Shown here in pieces: positions 7,885 to 17,744 of a DNA stretch of 64,000 nt; the first letter of the stretch is position 1, and every line of letters begins with the position of its first letter. This stretch comes from Microbulbifer flavimaris (lineage in GTDB: Bacteria > Pseudomonadota > Gammaproteobacteria > Pseudomonadales > Cellvibrionaceae): positions 992,001 through 1,056,000 of the forward strand of contig NZ_LRFG02000001.1 in the NCBI RefSeq assembly GCF_001641755.2. The letters are read 5' to 3'. A model generated the notes under the pieces. It was not told the origin of the DNA. It did no database searches and saw nothing but the letters and a program-made list of their open reading frames with translations. A program made the position numbers and the translations under genes.

Positions 7885-10619
7885 TCCTTTTTGCTCGGCG
7901 CTTTCTTGGGCGCCTTTTTAGCGGCTTTCTTTGGCGCCTTCTTGGCGGCTTTCTTGGCCGCAGGCTTCCGCTTGGCCGCTGACTTGGCTTTGGTGGCAGC
8001 CTCTACCTGCCACTTGCCGTCGCGATAGAAAGCCCGCCAGCCAGTGGCCTTGCCATCCTCCTCGGACTGGACATACTGCTCCTGGGTCTTGCGACTGAAT
8101 CGCACCACCGTATCCCTGCCCTCGTCATCTTCAGTAGGGGCAGAGAACAGGAAGCTGTACTTCGGATCAATCTCGTCCTTGTGGGGCAATAGTTCCTTCA
8201 CCAGGGGCGCCCTGGTCTCCCGGTTCTTGGGGAACTGGCTCGCTGCCAGGAACAGGCCCGACGCACCGTCACGCAGAATGTAGTGGTCCTCCACTTTCTG
8301 GCAGGGCAACTCGGGCATCGGAACCGGATCCATTTTCGGCGGTGCCGGCTGGCCGTTCTTCAGCAGCTTGCGGGTGTTTTTGCACTCCTCGTTGGTGCAG
8401 CCAAAATACTTGCCAAAGCGGCCTGACTTCAGCTGCATATCGCTGCCGCACTTGTCACATTCAATAACCGGCCCGTCGTAGCCCTTGATCTTGAATGTGC
8501 CCTTCTCCACCTCATAACCCGGGCAATCAGGATTGTTGCCACAGATATGCAGTTTTCGCTGCTCATCCACCAGGTAGCTGTCCATGGCAGTGCCGCACTT
8601 CGCACAACGCCGCTTGTCCCGCAGCTGACGGGTTTCGGCATCCTCATCCTTGTCGGCATCAACTGCTTCTTCACCGGATACCAGGTTCATGGTGTTGGTG
8701 CAGCGCTCCTTGGGAGGCAGCCCATAGCCAGAGCAGCCCAGGAAGACTCCGGTGGAACCGGTACGGATCTGCATGTGACGCCCGCACTTGCTGCATTCAA
8801 TGTCGGTATCGGTGGGCGTATTGCGGCGCATCCCGTCCTCGGCGGACTGGGCCTTTTCCAGTCGCTTGGAAAAGTCGCCATAGAACTCGTTCAGCAGGTC
8901 TTTCCAGCCTCTATCTCCCTCGGCGACCGCGTCCAGAGATTCCTCCAGGTTTGCGGTAAATCCGTAGTCCATCAGGTTCTTGAAACTTTCGCTGAGCCGA
9001 TCAGTGACAATATCGCCCATCTTCTCTGCATAGAATCGACGGTTTTCAAGACGGACGTAGCCACGATCCTGAATCGTGGAAATAATCGAAGCGTAAGTAG
9101 AAGGTCGACCGATGCCACGCTTTTCCAGCTCTTTCACCAGTGCCGCTTCACTAAAACGCGCCGGCGGCTTGGTGAAATGCTGTTTCGGGTCGAGCTTCTG
9201 CAGAGCCAGTTTGTCGCCGACCTTGACGTCGGGCAGCACCCGGTCTTCGTCTTTCTTGCTCACCTGTGGCGCGACCTTCAGGAAGCCATCGAAGCGGATG
9301 ACGCGACCGCGAGCGCGCAGCTCGAAGTCACCAGCCGTCACCACCACCGAGGTGGAAGTGAATTCCGCGGGCGTCATCTGACAGGCTACGAACTGCTGCC
9401 AGATCAGATTGTAGAGCCTTTCCGCATCCCGCTCGACGCCACTCAACATGTTGGGTTGCATGCGCACATCTGACGGGCGAATGGCCTCGTGCGCCTCCTG
9501 TGCACCCTCTTTACTGCTGTAACTGTTGGGCGTTTCCGGCAGATACTTCTTACCAAACTTCTCTACGATGAAGTCGCGGGCAGAGTCCACCGCCTCTTTA
9601 CTCAGATTGGTGGAGTCCGTCCGCATATAGGTAATGTGGCCGGCTTCGTACAGGCGCTGGGCCAGCATCATGGTCTTCTTGACACTGAACCCCAGTCGAT
9701 TGCTGGCCGCCTGTTGCAGGGTGGAGGTAATAAACGGTGCGGTGGGCTTAGAGCTGGTGGGCTTGTCATCCCGCTGCGTCACAGTGAAATCGCTGGCCTG
9801 CAAAGCCTTGGTGGCGGCGCTGGCCTGTTCTTCGTTGGTCGGGCGGAAAGCCTCTCCAGCCTGGCGCTTTACCTCGAGATGCAGCGGTTCGGCCTTCTGC
9901 GTCGCCGTATCCGCCGAGATGGTCCAGTATTCCTCAGGAATAAAGGCGCGGATTTCCCGCTCGCGCTCAACCACCAGCCGCACTGCCACCGATTGCACCC
10001 GACCTGCGGACAGACCGCGGGCAACCTTCTCCCACAGTAGCGGCGAGACCATGTAGCCCACGATGCGATCGAGGAAGCGGCGCGCCTGCTGCGCATTTAC
10101 ACGGTTGATATCCAGCCGGCCCGGATCCTTGAACGCCTCCTGGATCGCCGATTTGGTGATCTCGTTAAACACCACGCGGCGATAGCGATTGTCATCACCG
10201 CCAATCGCCTCACGTAAATGCCAGGCGATCGCCTCCCCTTCGCGGTCCAAGTCCGTTGCCAGATAAATCTGGTCGGCATTCTCGGCCAGCTTGCGCAATT
10301 CACTGACCACTTTTTCCTTGCCGGGAAGAATTTCGTAATGGGCTGACCAGTCGTGATCCGGGTCAATCCCCATGCGCTTGATTAACTGCTCGCGGCTTTT
10401 CTTGCGCTTGTACTTCTCCTTCTCCTCCGGGGAAAGCTTGCGGGTCTCCGCTGCCCGACGGGCCCGCTCCTTGGGATCGACGGGCTTTTTATTGCCACCG
10501 GCAGTGGGCAGATCGCGAATATGGCCCACGCTGGACTTCACCACGAAGTCCTTGCCGAGGTACTTATTGATCGTTTTCGCTTTGGCCGGTGATTCGACAA
10601 TGACCAGTGATTTACCCAT
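7881..10619 (-). CDS. topA: DNA topoisomerase I
   Basis: A type IA topoisomerase of 912 residues that relaxes negative supercoils. It begins [20 protein letters not shown] (TOPRIM start), carries the acidic motif [14 protein letters not shown], and has the active-site tyrosine at 331 in [13 protein letters not shown]. Three C-terminal four-cysteine zinc-ribbon repeats follow ([24 protein letters not shown] starts), then a second ribbon-like region and a lysine/alanine-rich tail of about 35 residues. E. coli TopA has 865 residues; the extra length is mainly the tail. The frame is open further upstream to 10751, but the ATG at 10619 gives the canonical N-terminus. The stop overlaps the next gene. 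Confidence 0.97.
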   Translation of the reverse strand: MGKSLVIVESPAKAKTINKYLGKDFVVKSSVGHIRDLPTAGGNKKPVDPKERARRAAETRKLSPEEKEKYKRKKSREQLIKRMGIDPDHDWSAHYEILPGKEKVVSELRKLAENADQIYLATDLDREGEAIAWHLREAIGGDDNRYRRVVFNEITKSAIQEAFKDPGRLDINRVNAQQARRFLDRIVGYMVSPLLWEKVARGLSAGRVQSVAVRLVVEREREIRAFIPEEYWTISADTATQKAEPLHLEVKRQAGEAFRPTNEEQASAATKALQASDFTVTQRDDKPTSSKPTAPFITSTLQQAASNRLGFSVKKTMMLAQRLYEAGHITYMRTDSTNLSKEAVDSARDFIVEKFGKKYLPETPNSYSSKEGAQEAHEAIRPSDVRMQPNMLSGVERDAERLYNLIWQQFVACQMTPAEFTSTSVVVTAGDFELRARGRVIRFDGFLKVAPQVSKKDEDRVLPDVKVGDKLALQKLDPKQHFTKPPARFSEAALVKELEKRGIGRPSTYASIISTIQDRGYVRLENRRFYAEKMGDIVTDRLSESFKNLMDYGFTANLEESLDAVAEGDRGWKDLLNEFYGDFSKRLEKAQSAEDGMRRNTPTDTDIECSKCGRHMQIRTGSTGVFLGCSGYGLPPKERCTNTMNLVSGEEAVDADKDEDAETRQLRDKRRCAKCGTAMDSYLVDEQRKLHICGNNPDCPGYEVEKGTFKIKGYDGPVIECDKCGSDMQLKSGRFGKYFGCTNEECKNTRKLLKNGQPAPPKMDPVPMPELPCQKVEDHYILRDGASGLFLAASQFPKNRETRAPLVKELLPHKDEIDPKYSFLFSAPTEDDEGRDTVVRFSRKTQEQYVQSEEDGKATGWRAFYRDGKWQVEAATKAKSAAKRKPAAKKAAKKAPKKAAKKAPKKAPSKKE
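7884..7985 (-). repeat. Lysine/alanine/proline repeat tail of topA
   Basis: The last 30-odd codons of topA repeat units of the type [10 protein letters not shown]. The DNA is a degenerate tandem repeat. Such basic tails occur on topoisomerase I of several GC-rich bacteria and can add DNA contact; copy number may vary between strains. Confidence 0.7.
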
Positions 10620-10846
10620 AAGCCCTTGAATTCTGTATAGATTTTTACTGCCTGCAGCCCTCGATCGACGACGACTGTGAGCGCTGCGATGCGCGAATAT
10701 ATAAGCTTCGCCCCCGGTGGGGTCAAGCGGGACGGGCAAAATTCCCCGCACCGATGGATGGTTTTGCCGGGATTTCGATCATCACCCGGGACCCCTGACC
10801 GGACCGCAGGTAAGCCCTGGAAGCTATCCCGTATCACCCTGAATTA

Positions 10847-11395
10847 CTATGATTCAGGCCCTTTTCCCTGCTCGGTGTCACGGGCATCTTCACGTCCGGC
10901 GGGCTGCCTGATGGCTTCCTCGATTTCCGGGCGCATTTGCTTGAGAGCCTGCTCCACGGTCTCGAATCCTTTATCCCCACTGCGCTCCTGCCACTGGATG
11001 CCGAGACCGCCCCGGGTGCTGTGAATGGCGCAGGCATCCTCAGGAAGCCGCTTGAGCAGCTCGCGGATCAGCTGCCAGGATGCCTCGGGGGCGGCTTTTC
11101 CGGCCCAGTCCCAGCGATCAGAGAAATGGAGGTCATGGGACATGCGCTGGAGCTCAAGGTTCCAGCCGACGTCCAGTCTGCGCGGATCTTCCCAGCGGTT
11201 GTAATAGACTGCCGCAGTACCCTCACCCAGTGCCGTGGGCAGGGGTTTCATCTTCACCGTCATGCCCGCTCGAATCGCCCGCTGGCGCAGCCCGGCAAGC
11301 TTGCGATCGCGGTCGCTGGGTTTCATCCACATCACCGGCCCCACAACCAGCGCGACCGCGAACAGGATAATAAGAAGTGGGAGCCAACCTGACAT
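10847..11395 (-). CDS. Hypothetical membrane-anchored protein
   Basis: Of the open frame, the ATG at 11395 gives the most sensible protein (182 residues): it begins with one transmembrane helix (LPLLIILFAVALVVGPVMWM, residues 4-23) followed by a basic stop-transfer PSDRDRKLAGLRQRAIRAGM and a soluble cytoplasmic domain. The soluble part has a tryptophan-rich middle (YYNRWEDPRRLDVGW, DRWDWAGKAAPEASW) and a helical C-terminus. I recognise no family. It lies upstream of topA on the same strand, about 230 bases apart, so may have its own promoter. Confidence 0.75.
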   Translation of the reverse strand: MSGWLPLLIILFAVALVVGPVMWMKPSDRDRKLAGLRQRAIRAGMTVKMKPLPTALGEGTAAVYYNRWEDPRRLDVGWNLELQRMSHDLHFSDRWDWAGKAAPEASWQLIRELLKRLPEDACAIHSTRGGLGIQWQERSGDKGFETVEQALKQMRPEIEEAIRQPAGREDARDTEQGKGPES

Positions 11396-11548
11396 AAACG
11401 GATCCGTGTTTAGCGAGCTGTGTGACGAATTAAGCGCCCATTGTGCGTTGCGGTGCGCCGGTCCTGTCAATCGTTTTTTTTTACAGTAGACTCTCTGTGA
11501 GGTTTCGAGCCACTGTCAACGCGATAATAGAAAAGGAGAAGCGTGCTC

Positions 11549-11986
11549 ATGGCGGATTACAAGCGTATTCTGGTTGCCCTGGACCTGTCGGATGATTCCA
11601 CCCAGGTGCTTGATAAGGCAGGGGAAATGGCGCGGGCATTTGGTGCTGAGCTTTGCCTGACGCACGTTATCGAACCGCTCACGTTTGCCTATGGTGGCGA
11701 CATCCCGATGGACCTGTCGGAAGTGCAGGAACAGCTTCAAAACCAGGCCAAAGAGCAGCTTCGCAAAGCCGGGGAAAAGCTAGGGGTTGCTGAGGATCGG
11801 CAACGGGTTGTGCTGGGACAACCGGCAACGGAAATTCATCGACTCGCCGATGAGCTGGGTTCCGATCTGATCATCATCGGCAGTCACGGCAGGCACGGCC
11901 TCGCTCTGCTGCTCGGATCCACCGCCAACGGGGTCCTGCACGGTGCCGGTTGCGATGTGCTGGCTGTGCGCGTGCACTCCGAATAA
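11549..11986 (+). CDS. Universal stress protein, UspA family
   Basis: A 145-residue single-domain Usp. It starts with KRILVALDLSDDSTQVLDKA, the alpha/beta fold opening, and ends with the nucleotide-binding-like loop IIGSHGRHGLALLLGSTANG followed by GCDVLAVRV. The Gly-rich loop resembles the ATP-binding class but is one residue shorter than the usual spacing. These cytoplasmic proteins accumulate in starvation or stress. The ATG at 11549 is preceded by AAAAGGAGAA; an in-frame GTG two codons earlier is less likely. It has its own promoter region, and faces uup with hairpins between. Confidence 0.92.
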   Translation: MADYKRILVALDLSDDSTQVLDKAGEMARAFGAELCLTHVIEPLTFAYGGDIPMDLSEVQEQLQNQAKEQLRKAGEKLGVAEDRQRVVLGQPATEIHRLADELGSDLIIIGSHGRHGLALLLGSTANGVLHGAGCDVLAVRVHSE

Positions 11987-12016
11987 CACACCCAGAATGA
12001 ACCAACATTAAACTGG

Positions 12017-12061
12017 GCGCGGCGGCAGTACCGCGCTTCTGGTCGCCCGGTGGAGCCGGGC
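12017..12061. terminator. Pair of hairpins between converging usp and uup genes
   Basis: Two GC-rich stems lie in the 83-base gap: GCGCGG/CCGCGC at 12017-12036 with an 8-base loop, followed by TTCT in the usp direction, and GCCCGG/CCGGGC at 12045-12061 with a 5-base loop. Neither has a long T-tract, so the termination role is inferred from position. Confidence 0.5.
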
Positions 12062-12069
12062 AGCAATGT

Positions 12070-14004
12070 TCAGGAATCGCTGTCCAGCTCTGCCCAGCGC
12101 TCAAACGCCGCCTCAAGCTCCGCCTGGCGGTCAGCCAGCAGTTTGAGGCGCTCCTCGATCTTTGCCGGCTCCTGCTGGTAAAAGCCCGGGTCGCTCACTT
12201 CGGCTTCCAGTGTATTGATTTCTTCCTCCAGGGATTCGATCACCCCGGGCAAGCTGTCGAGCTCCCGCTGTAACTTGTAACTGAGCTTTTTCTTTTTGGC
12301 GGGTTTTTCCTCTGCCGCTCCCGCCTTTGCAGAAGTGTCACCTGCAGCCTCCGCAGCTTTTGCCTCCGCATCTTTGGCCCCCGCGCTTTTGGCCTGCCCG
12401 CTCTCCTCCAGGGCAGCGGTATCTTCGCTGGCAAAATGCCCACCCTGGCGCAAAAAGTCTGCGTAGCCGCCGACATACTCCCGCACCACACCATTGCCCT
12501 CAAAGGCCAGGCAGGAATCCACCACGTTGTCGAGAAAGGCCCGGTCGTGACTGACCAGCAGCACCGTACCGGAGAACTCCAGCAACAGCTGCTCCAGCAG
12601 CTCCAGGGTCTCTACGTCGAGGTCGTTGGTGGGCTCATCGAGAACCAGGATGTTGGCGGGCTGGCTGAACAGCTTCGCCAGCAATGCGCGGTTCCTCTCG
12701 CCACCACTCAGGGCCCCCACCGGGGTGCGGGCTTTGATTCCGCTGAAGAGAAAGTCGGAGAGATAGGACATGATGTGACGGCTGCGGCCGCCGACGGTGA
12801 CGCTATCCCTGCCCTCAGCGATGTTGTCCACCACGGTCAGCTCCGGGTCCAGCTGATCCCGCCGCTGATCAAAGTAAGCGATCTGCTGCTTGGTGCCGAG
12901 TCGAATCGACCCGGACTGGGGCTTAAGCTCGCCGAGCAAGAGGCGGATCAGGGTGCTTTTGCCGACCCCGTTGGGACCGATCAGGCCCACCTTGTCGCCC
13001 CGCATCAGGGTATAGGACAGGTCACGAATCAGGTATCTAGCCTCTTCGCCATTGCCGTCCTGGGGATAGGCAAAAGATACGTTTTTGAGCTCTGCGACCA
13101 GCTTCCCGGAGAGCTCGCCGGAATCCAGTGCCATCCGCGCAGTGCCCTGCCGACTGCGCCGGGCTTCACGCTGGCGACGCAGGGACTGCAGTGCACGCAC
13201 TCGCCCCTCGTTCCTTGTCCGCCGAGCCTTGATGCCCTGGCGGATCCAGGCCTCCTCCTGTGCCAGCTTCTTATCAAAGAGCGCCTCGTGGCGGGCCTCT
13301 TCCTCCAGGAGCTTCTCTTTCTCCTGCTGATACCGGTCAAAGCCGCAGTTGAAAACGCGCAGATGGCCGCGATCCAGATCCCAGACCGAGGTCGCCAGGC
13401 GCTGGGCCAGTGCCCGATCGTGGGTCACAAAAAGCAGCGCACCATTGAAGCCGGCGAGAAAGTTTTCCAGCCATTCGACGGCGGTGATATCCAGGTGGTT
13501 GGTGGGCTCATCCAGAATCAGCAGGTCCGGTTCGGTAACCAGTGCGCGGGCAAGTGCTGCGCGCCGCTGCCAGCCGCCGGAGAGATCCGCTACGGACGCT
13601 GACTCATCCAGCCCGAGGCGATCGATGATACTGTCGATGCGCGGCAACAGATCCCAACCGTGGGCCGCCTCGATCAGCTCCTGCAGGTGCTCATCGGGCG
13701 CGTCGCGGTAGGCGGACAGATGACGACCGATATCTCCGAGACCCGACGCCACGTATTCGTAGACCGTGTCCCGGCAGTCTGAGGGAAGTTCCTGTTCGAG
13801 GGTGGCAAGGCGGAAACCGACAGCCCGGATCACCTCGCCCTCATCGGCGTCAATCTCCCCCGCAATCAGGCGCAAGAGGCTCGATTTTCCCTCACCATTG
13901 CGCCCGACAAGGCAGATACGATCGCCCTTTTCGACTTTGGCAGAGACACCCTCTGCCAGTACCTGGGTGCCGTATCGGAGACCGACGTTGTCTAACTGGA
14001 GCAT
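12070..14004 (-). CDS. uup: ABC-F ATPase Uup
   Basis: A 644-residue soluble protein with two ABC ATPase domains and no membrane segments. Walker A motifs are GRNGEGKS and GPNGVGKS, signatures LSGGWQRR and LSGGERNR, Walker B LLILDEPTNHLD and ILVLDEPTNDLD. The arginine-rich linker (RRTRNEGRVRALQSLRRQREARRSR) and the C-terminal coiled-coil domain after an Ala/Lys-rich hinge are typical of Uup. ABC-F proteins act on ribosomes; Uup has also been linked to branched DNA and transposon excision. The ATG at 14004 is preferred to an in-frame TTG at 14013. It is divergent from slt. Confidence 0.93.
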   Translation of the reverse strand: MLQLDNVGLRYGTQVLAEGVSAKVEKGDRICLVGRNGEGKSSLLRLIAGEIDADEGEVIRAVGFRLATLEQELPSDCRDTVYEYVASGLGDIGRHLSAYRDAPDEHLQELIEAAHGWDLLPRIDSIIDRLGLDESASVADLSGGWQRRAALARALVTEPDLLILDEPTNHLDITAVEWLENFLAGFNGALLFVTHDRALAQRLATSVWDLDRGHLRVFNCGFDRYQQEKEKLLEEEARHEALFDKKLAQEEAWIRQGIKARRTRNEGRVRALQSLRRQREARRSRQGTARMALDSGELSGKLVAELKNVSFAYPQDGNGEEARYLIRDLSYTLMRGDKVGLIGPNGVGKSTLIRLLLGELKPQSGSIRLGTKQQIAYFDQRRDQLDPELTVVDNIAEGRDSVTVGGRSRHIMSYLSDFLFSGIKARTPVGALSGGERNRALLAKLFSQPANILVLDEPTNDLDVETLELLEQLLLEFSGTVLLVSHDRAFLDNVVDSCLAFEGNGVVREYVGGYADFLRQGGHFASEDTAALEESGQAKSAGAKDAEAKAAEAAGDTSAKAGAAEEKPAKKKKLSYKLQRELDSLPGVIESLEEEINTLEAEVSDPGFYQQEPAKIEERLKLLADRQAELEAAFERWAELDSDS

Positions 14005-14168
14005 AAAACACAACTACAATTAAGGTTGCCTGGAGCTTGCGAACCGGCACCGCCAATAAACGGCTGAGAACGCGCTCCAGGTCACGCGTAAAGACGGAAA
14101 TTTTACGTAGTTTTCCTCGCGCTGTATTGATAAATTTACTCTCGCGAACTTTCAATCGGGTGATTCAA

Positions 14169-16145
14169 ATGTCGATTGACGCAAAGGGATTCGCGCTGCT
14201 GTTATCCCTGGTCCTGTCTTCAACCCTGCCTGCCGCAGCCACTTCCGCCGAGAGGCCCGATGCCGAGTATGCGGTGGCCCAACGAGAGAAGCTGCAGAGC
14301 GCCCGCATGGCTATCGCCCAGGGTGACCGGGCAAGCCTCGCCAGAATCAGGGGAGAACTGGCTGGCTATCCACTCCTGCCCTATCTGGATTACTGGGAGC
14401 TCAGCAAGAAACTATCGCGACTGCCCTACGGAGAGATCGACAGCTTTCTGGAGCAGTACCGGGACACGGCCATCGGTGACTGGATGCGGGTCAAGGTCCT
14501 GAGAGAGCTGGGCAGCCGCCAGCGGTTCCGCGCCTATCTCAAATACTATGATGCCGGCACGATCCGGCGCACCTCCCTGCGCTGCTATTACGCTGACGCC
14601 CTCGCCCGTCACGGCGACAAAACGGAAGCCTACCGGCTGGTCGAGGACCTGTGGCTGGTGGGCCACTCTCAGGCTGAGGAGTGCGACCCGTTATTCGCCC
14701 GCTGGATCCGGGACGGCGGCCTGACCGATGAACTGGCATGGCGGCGACATATGCTCGCCCTCGAGGCCGGCAACCTGGACCTGGCGGACTATATTGCCGG
14801 CAAGATGAGCGGCGAGCAGGCGAGCCTTGCAGCGCTGGCGCGCTCTGTGCACCGCGACCCCGGGCAACTCCTCAATCACCAGCGCTTTTTACGCAGCTCA
14901 CCGCACTACCGGAAGATTGTACTCCATGGACTTGGCCGCCTTGCTCGACGCAGTGCCGAGGACGCCCTGACAGCATGGCGCCACTACGATGCCGGCTACC
15001 TGTTCGAGGAAAACGAGCGAGAGGCGCTACTGCGGGAAATCGCCCTGCAATTCGCCCGCCAGGATAACCTCGACGGGCTCCGCGTCCTTGTCCAGCAGAG
15101 CGAGAACTTCTCCGACGAGCGCACTATCGAATGGCTCGCGCGCCAGGCTCTGCGCGAGCTGGACTGGGCGCAGGTGGAGTTCTGGATCAATCGGCTGCCA
15201 GAGTCGGCGCGCAATCACGAGCGGTGGCTCTACTGGCGTGCACGCGTGCTTGAGGAGCAATATGGCGACGCCCGCCAGCAGGAGGCCGCCTACCTGTACC
15301 GGCGCGCAGCCCAGGAGCGCAGCTACTATGGCTTCCTGGCCGCGGACACGCTCGGACAAAACTACAGTTTTGTCGACCGCCCCGCGCCAATCAATGCCAA
15401 GGCGGTTGAGGAGATGTCTGCGCGCCCGGCCATGCAGAGAGCACGGGAGCTACAAGCGATCGGCGAGCTGTACCACGCCCGCAGGGAATGGAATTACGCC
15501 ACCCGCGGCATGGATCATCAGCAGCTCCTGACTGCGGGCAAAGTCGCCAGTTCTTGGGGCTGGTACCACAAGTCGATCCGCTCAGTGCTGGCGGCAGATT
15601 ACCTGGATGACCTGGAATTGCGTTTTCCGCTGGCATTCGCCGACATTGTCACCGATGCCAGCCGGCGCATGGGGCAGCAGACTGCACTGGACCCCTACCT
15701 GATCTATGCGGTGGCACGCCAGGAAAGCCACTTCAGTCACGATGCCAAATCCGGCGCCGGTGCCCTCGGCCTGATGCAACTGCTGCCCTCGACTGCCCGG
15801 GCCACTGCCCGGCGCGCCGGAGTCCAGCTTCGCAGAAACTGGGATCTTCTAAGCCCCAGTACCAATATTGCGCTCGGCAGTTTTTACCTGAGCACGCTGC
15901 TCAACCGCTTTGATAACAACCGGATCCTCGCCGCAGCGGCCTACAACGCCGGGCCGACGCGGGTTGCCCAATGGCTGAAGGAGACGCGCCAGCAGCTACC
16001 CTACGACGTGTGGATTGAAACCATCCCCTACCACGAGACACGCAAGTACGTGCAGAATGTGCTGGCCTACAGCGTAATTTATGCCTATCGGAGCGGCACC
16101 AACCTGCCACTGTTGCGGGAAAATGAGGCGACCACACGCCTCTAG
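14169..16145 (+). CDS. slt: Soluble lytic murein transglycosylase
   Basis: A 658-residue periplasmic enzyme that cleaves the glycan strand of peptidoglycan to form 1,6-anhydromuropeptides. Residues 1-27 form a signal peptide (FALLLSLVLSSTLPAAATSA). A long alpha-helical superhelical region follows, then the C-terminal SLT domain with catalytic Glu519 in ARQESHFSHDAKSGAGALGL, MQLLPSTA, and AYNAGPTRV. Length matches Slt70 (645 residues). The frame is open further upstream to 14037, but only the ATG at 14169 starts a signal peptide. Its products feed the NagZ recycling step encoded 10 kb away. Confidence 0.95.
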   Translation: MSIDAKGFALLLSLVLSSTLPAAATSAERPDAEYAVAQREKLQSARMAIAQGDRASLARIRGELAGYPLLPYLDYWELSKKLSRLPYGEIDSFLEQYRDTAIGDWMRVKVLRELGSRQRFRAYLKYYDAGTIRRTSLRCYYADALARHGDKTEAYRLVEDLWLVGHSQAEECDPLFARWIRDGGLTDELAWRRHMLALEAGNLDLADYIAGKMSGEQASLAALARSVHRDPGQLLNHQRFLRSSPHYRKIVLHGLGRLARRSAEDALTAWRHYDAGYLFEENEREALLREIALQFARQDNLDGLRVLVQQSENFSDERTIEWLARQALRELDWAQVEFWINRLPESARNHERWLYWRARVLEEQYGDARQQEAAYLYRRAAQERSYYGFLAADTLGQNYSFVDRPAPINAKAVEEMSARPAMQRARELQAIGELYHARREWNYATRGMDHQQLLTAGKVASSWGWYHKSIRSVLAADYLDDLELRFPLAFADIVTDASRRMGQQTALDPYLIYAVARQESHFSHDAKSGAGALGLMQLLPSTARATARRAGVQLRRNWDLLSPSTNIALGSFYLSTLLNRFDNNRILAAAAYNAGPTRVAQWLKETRQQLPYDVWIETIPYHETRKYVQNVLAYSVIYAYRSGTNLPLLRENEATTRL

Positions 16146-16230
16146 CCGGCAGCCAGGCAGCAAGTCAGAAGTCAGAGAGCAACGGAAAGGATTGAAGTAA
16201 AGCGGCGGCGCTGAATCGGCAGCGCCACCC

Positions 16231-16479
16231 CTACAACCGGGCGGAGAGCCAGTCGGCCAGTTGCGCCTGATCGAACGGCCAGACACAGACATCGGTCGGG
16301 TCCCCGAGACCGACGACAGGTATCGAGGTCGCGAAGCGGGCCATCAACCCCTCGTCCTCGGCAATATCCACTTGCTTCAGCCGCAGCCCGAAGACCTCGA
16401 GCACCGGCCAGATCTCAGGCTTGGCCTTTTCGCACAGCGTGCAGCCCAGGGTCGTATAAAGGATCAGTTGCCGAGCCAT
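16231..16479 (-). CDS. Glutaredoxin family protein
   Basis: An 82-residue protein with the thioredoxin-fold opening LILYTTLGCTLCEKAKPEIW, containing a CxxC pair (Cys12 and Cys15), and a cis-proline-like SIPVVGLGDP. This is the DUF836/glutaredoxin-like type of small thiol protein, cytoplasmic. The ATG at 16479 is four bases after the stop of the FHA gene on the same strand, so the two are co-transcribed. A functional link to FHA signalling is not known and may be just positional. Confidence 0.87.
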   Translation of the reverse strand: MARQLILYTTLGCTLCEKAKPEIWPVLEVFGLRLKQVDIAEDEGLMARFATSIPVVGLGDPTDVCVWPFDQAQLADWLSARL

Positions 16480-16483
16480 CGAC

Positions 16484-17368
16484 TCACAGGATTCCCTGCC
16501 AGCGGGCCCAGAAGTATCCGGTGACCACGGCCGCCACCGCGAGAATGCCGACCCACAGCCAGACACCCTGCCCGCCATCCACCGCTTCCGCATCGGAAAT
16601 CATGCGCTGTCTTTCACGGGTCGTATCTCCGGCAGCCGGTGCCCGCGCTGCCGCCGCAGCAGATCGGTCGCTGACCTTTGCTTCCACCTGTGCGCCGGAC
16701 CGGACGACGTCCTGGGGAATGCTCACCGCGGGGCGAACCGTTGTCTTGTCCAGGTCATCGGCAGGTCCCACCACGCTGAAACTCAGGGTATCGAAGCGCA
16801 GCTCATCACCGCGTCGCACCCGCGTCTCGACCACGCGCTTGTTATTGAGGTAAGTGCCATTGGCCGAGCCCAGGTCGGTCACAAACAGCAGCCCATCGCG
16901 CACCTCCAACCGCGCGTGGCGACGGGAAAGATGGGAAAGGGAAAAGGTAATATCACACTCGTCAGAACGCCCCACCACCGTCGTCTCCCGCACCGGGAAG
17001 ACCCTGCCGGCGATTGCCGGATGGTTCGCCCGTAGCGCCCAGGCCACCGATGCAGCGGAGGAGGCCGCTTTCAGGCGCGTCACCTTGGGATCGACGACCC
17101 CGAGGGTCCGACTTCCTACCGTTAGCTTGTCATCGAGCTTTACCGGGCAACTGCGGTCTACCGGCTGACCATTCACCGCAAGCACACCGTTACCGGCCAG
17201 GTTTTTTAAAATCAGTGCATCGCCCTCGACGAGGATTTCCGCCTGCAACTTAGCCACTGATTCATCGGCAATGGTGAAGTCGCAATTGCTGGCGCGCCCG
17301 ATCGTCACCCTGGGCGCCACCAGCCACACACTTTGGCTGACATCCTTGAGATCACAAAGTTTGAGCAT
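16484..17368 (-). CDS. Tandem FHA-domain protein with C-terminal membrane anchor
   Basis: The 294-residue protein has two forkhead-associated domains. The first (residues 1-95) is degenerate: it keeps TIGRASNCDF but lacks the S-x-x-H and N-G-T cluster. The second (about 118-205) is canonical: VVGRSDECDI, HLSRRHARL, DLGSANGTYLNNKRV, the residues that bind phosphothreonine. A disordered Ala/Arg segment follows and one C-terminal transmembrane helix (GVWLWVGILAVAAVVTGYFW). It is divergent from PP2C phosphatase and kinase genes, so it is probably the phosphopeptide reader of that module at the membrane. Confidence 0.92.
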   Translation of the reverse strand: MLKLCDLKDVSQSVWLVAPRVTIGRASNCDFTIADESVAKLQAEILVEGDALILKNLAGNGVLAVNGQPVDRSCPVKLDDKLTVGSRTLGVVDPKVTRLKAASSAASVAWALRANHPAIAGRVFPVRETTVVGRSDECDITFSLSHLSRRHARLEVRDGLLFVTDLGSANGTYLNNKRVVETRVRRGDELRFDTLSFSVVGPADDLDKTTVRPAVSIPQDVVRSGAQVEAKVSDRSAAAAARAPAAGDTTRERQRMISDAEAVDGGQGVWLWVGILAVAAVVTGYFWARWQGIL

Positions 17369-17744
17369 GGATATGATGTCCTTGATCGGGCCGCCTCACC
17401 ATGGGACCCTCAGTAGTGCACTAACAGACACACCCTGAGCAGCAGGGCTGTTGCCAAGCAGACAAGGCGCTCGGAACCGACATCGGCAGAGCGCGGTATT
17501 GTTCTTTCGAGCCAGTTTATCACGTGAATTTTGGTTAGCGTGTGATTCGGTTAGCAGCTTACAATGTCCGTTGACGCTAGTATGCATAAGTCAGTGGATT
17601 CGCGGGCAGCTGCCGAAAGCCAGTAGCTGTGGCGCTCTCTGGCCATGGAAGGACTTCCGGCGCATGGCTTCGGCCGGCCGCTGCAGGCGGCACTAGCAGC
17701 AGTGCGAACCGGATAAATCAGAATAAACAGGTAGTTGCACGCCA
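17369..17744. other. Divergent promoter region of the FHA and PP2C genes
   Basis: About 375 bases hold no convincing gene. The region separates the FHA gene on the minus strand from the phosphatase on the plus strand and must carry promoters for both. I could not pick out a clear -35/-10 pair or operator. Confidence 0.5.

Noticed and set aside
12436-13602. Long plus-strand open frame opposite uup
   Set aside because: Antisense shadow of uup; the encoded sequence has no domain features.
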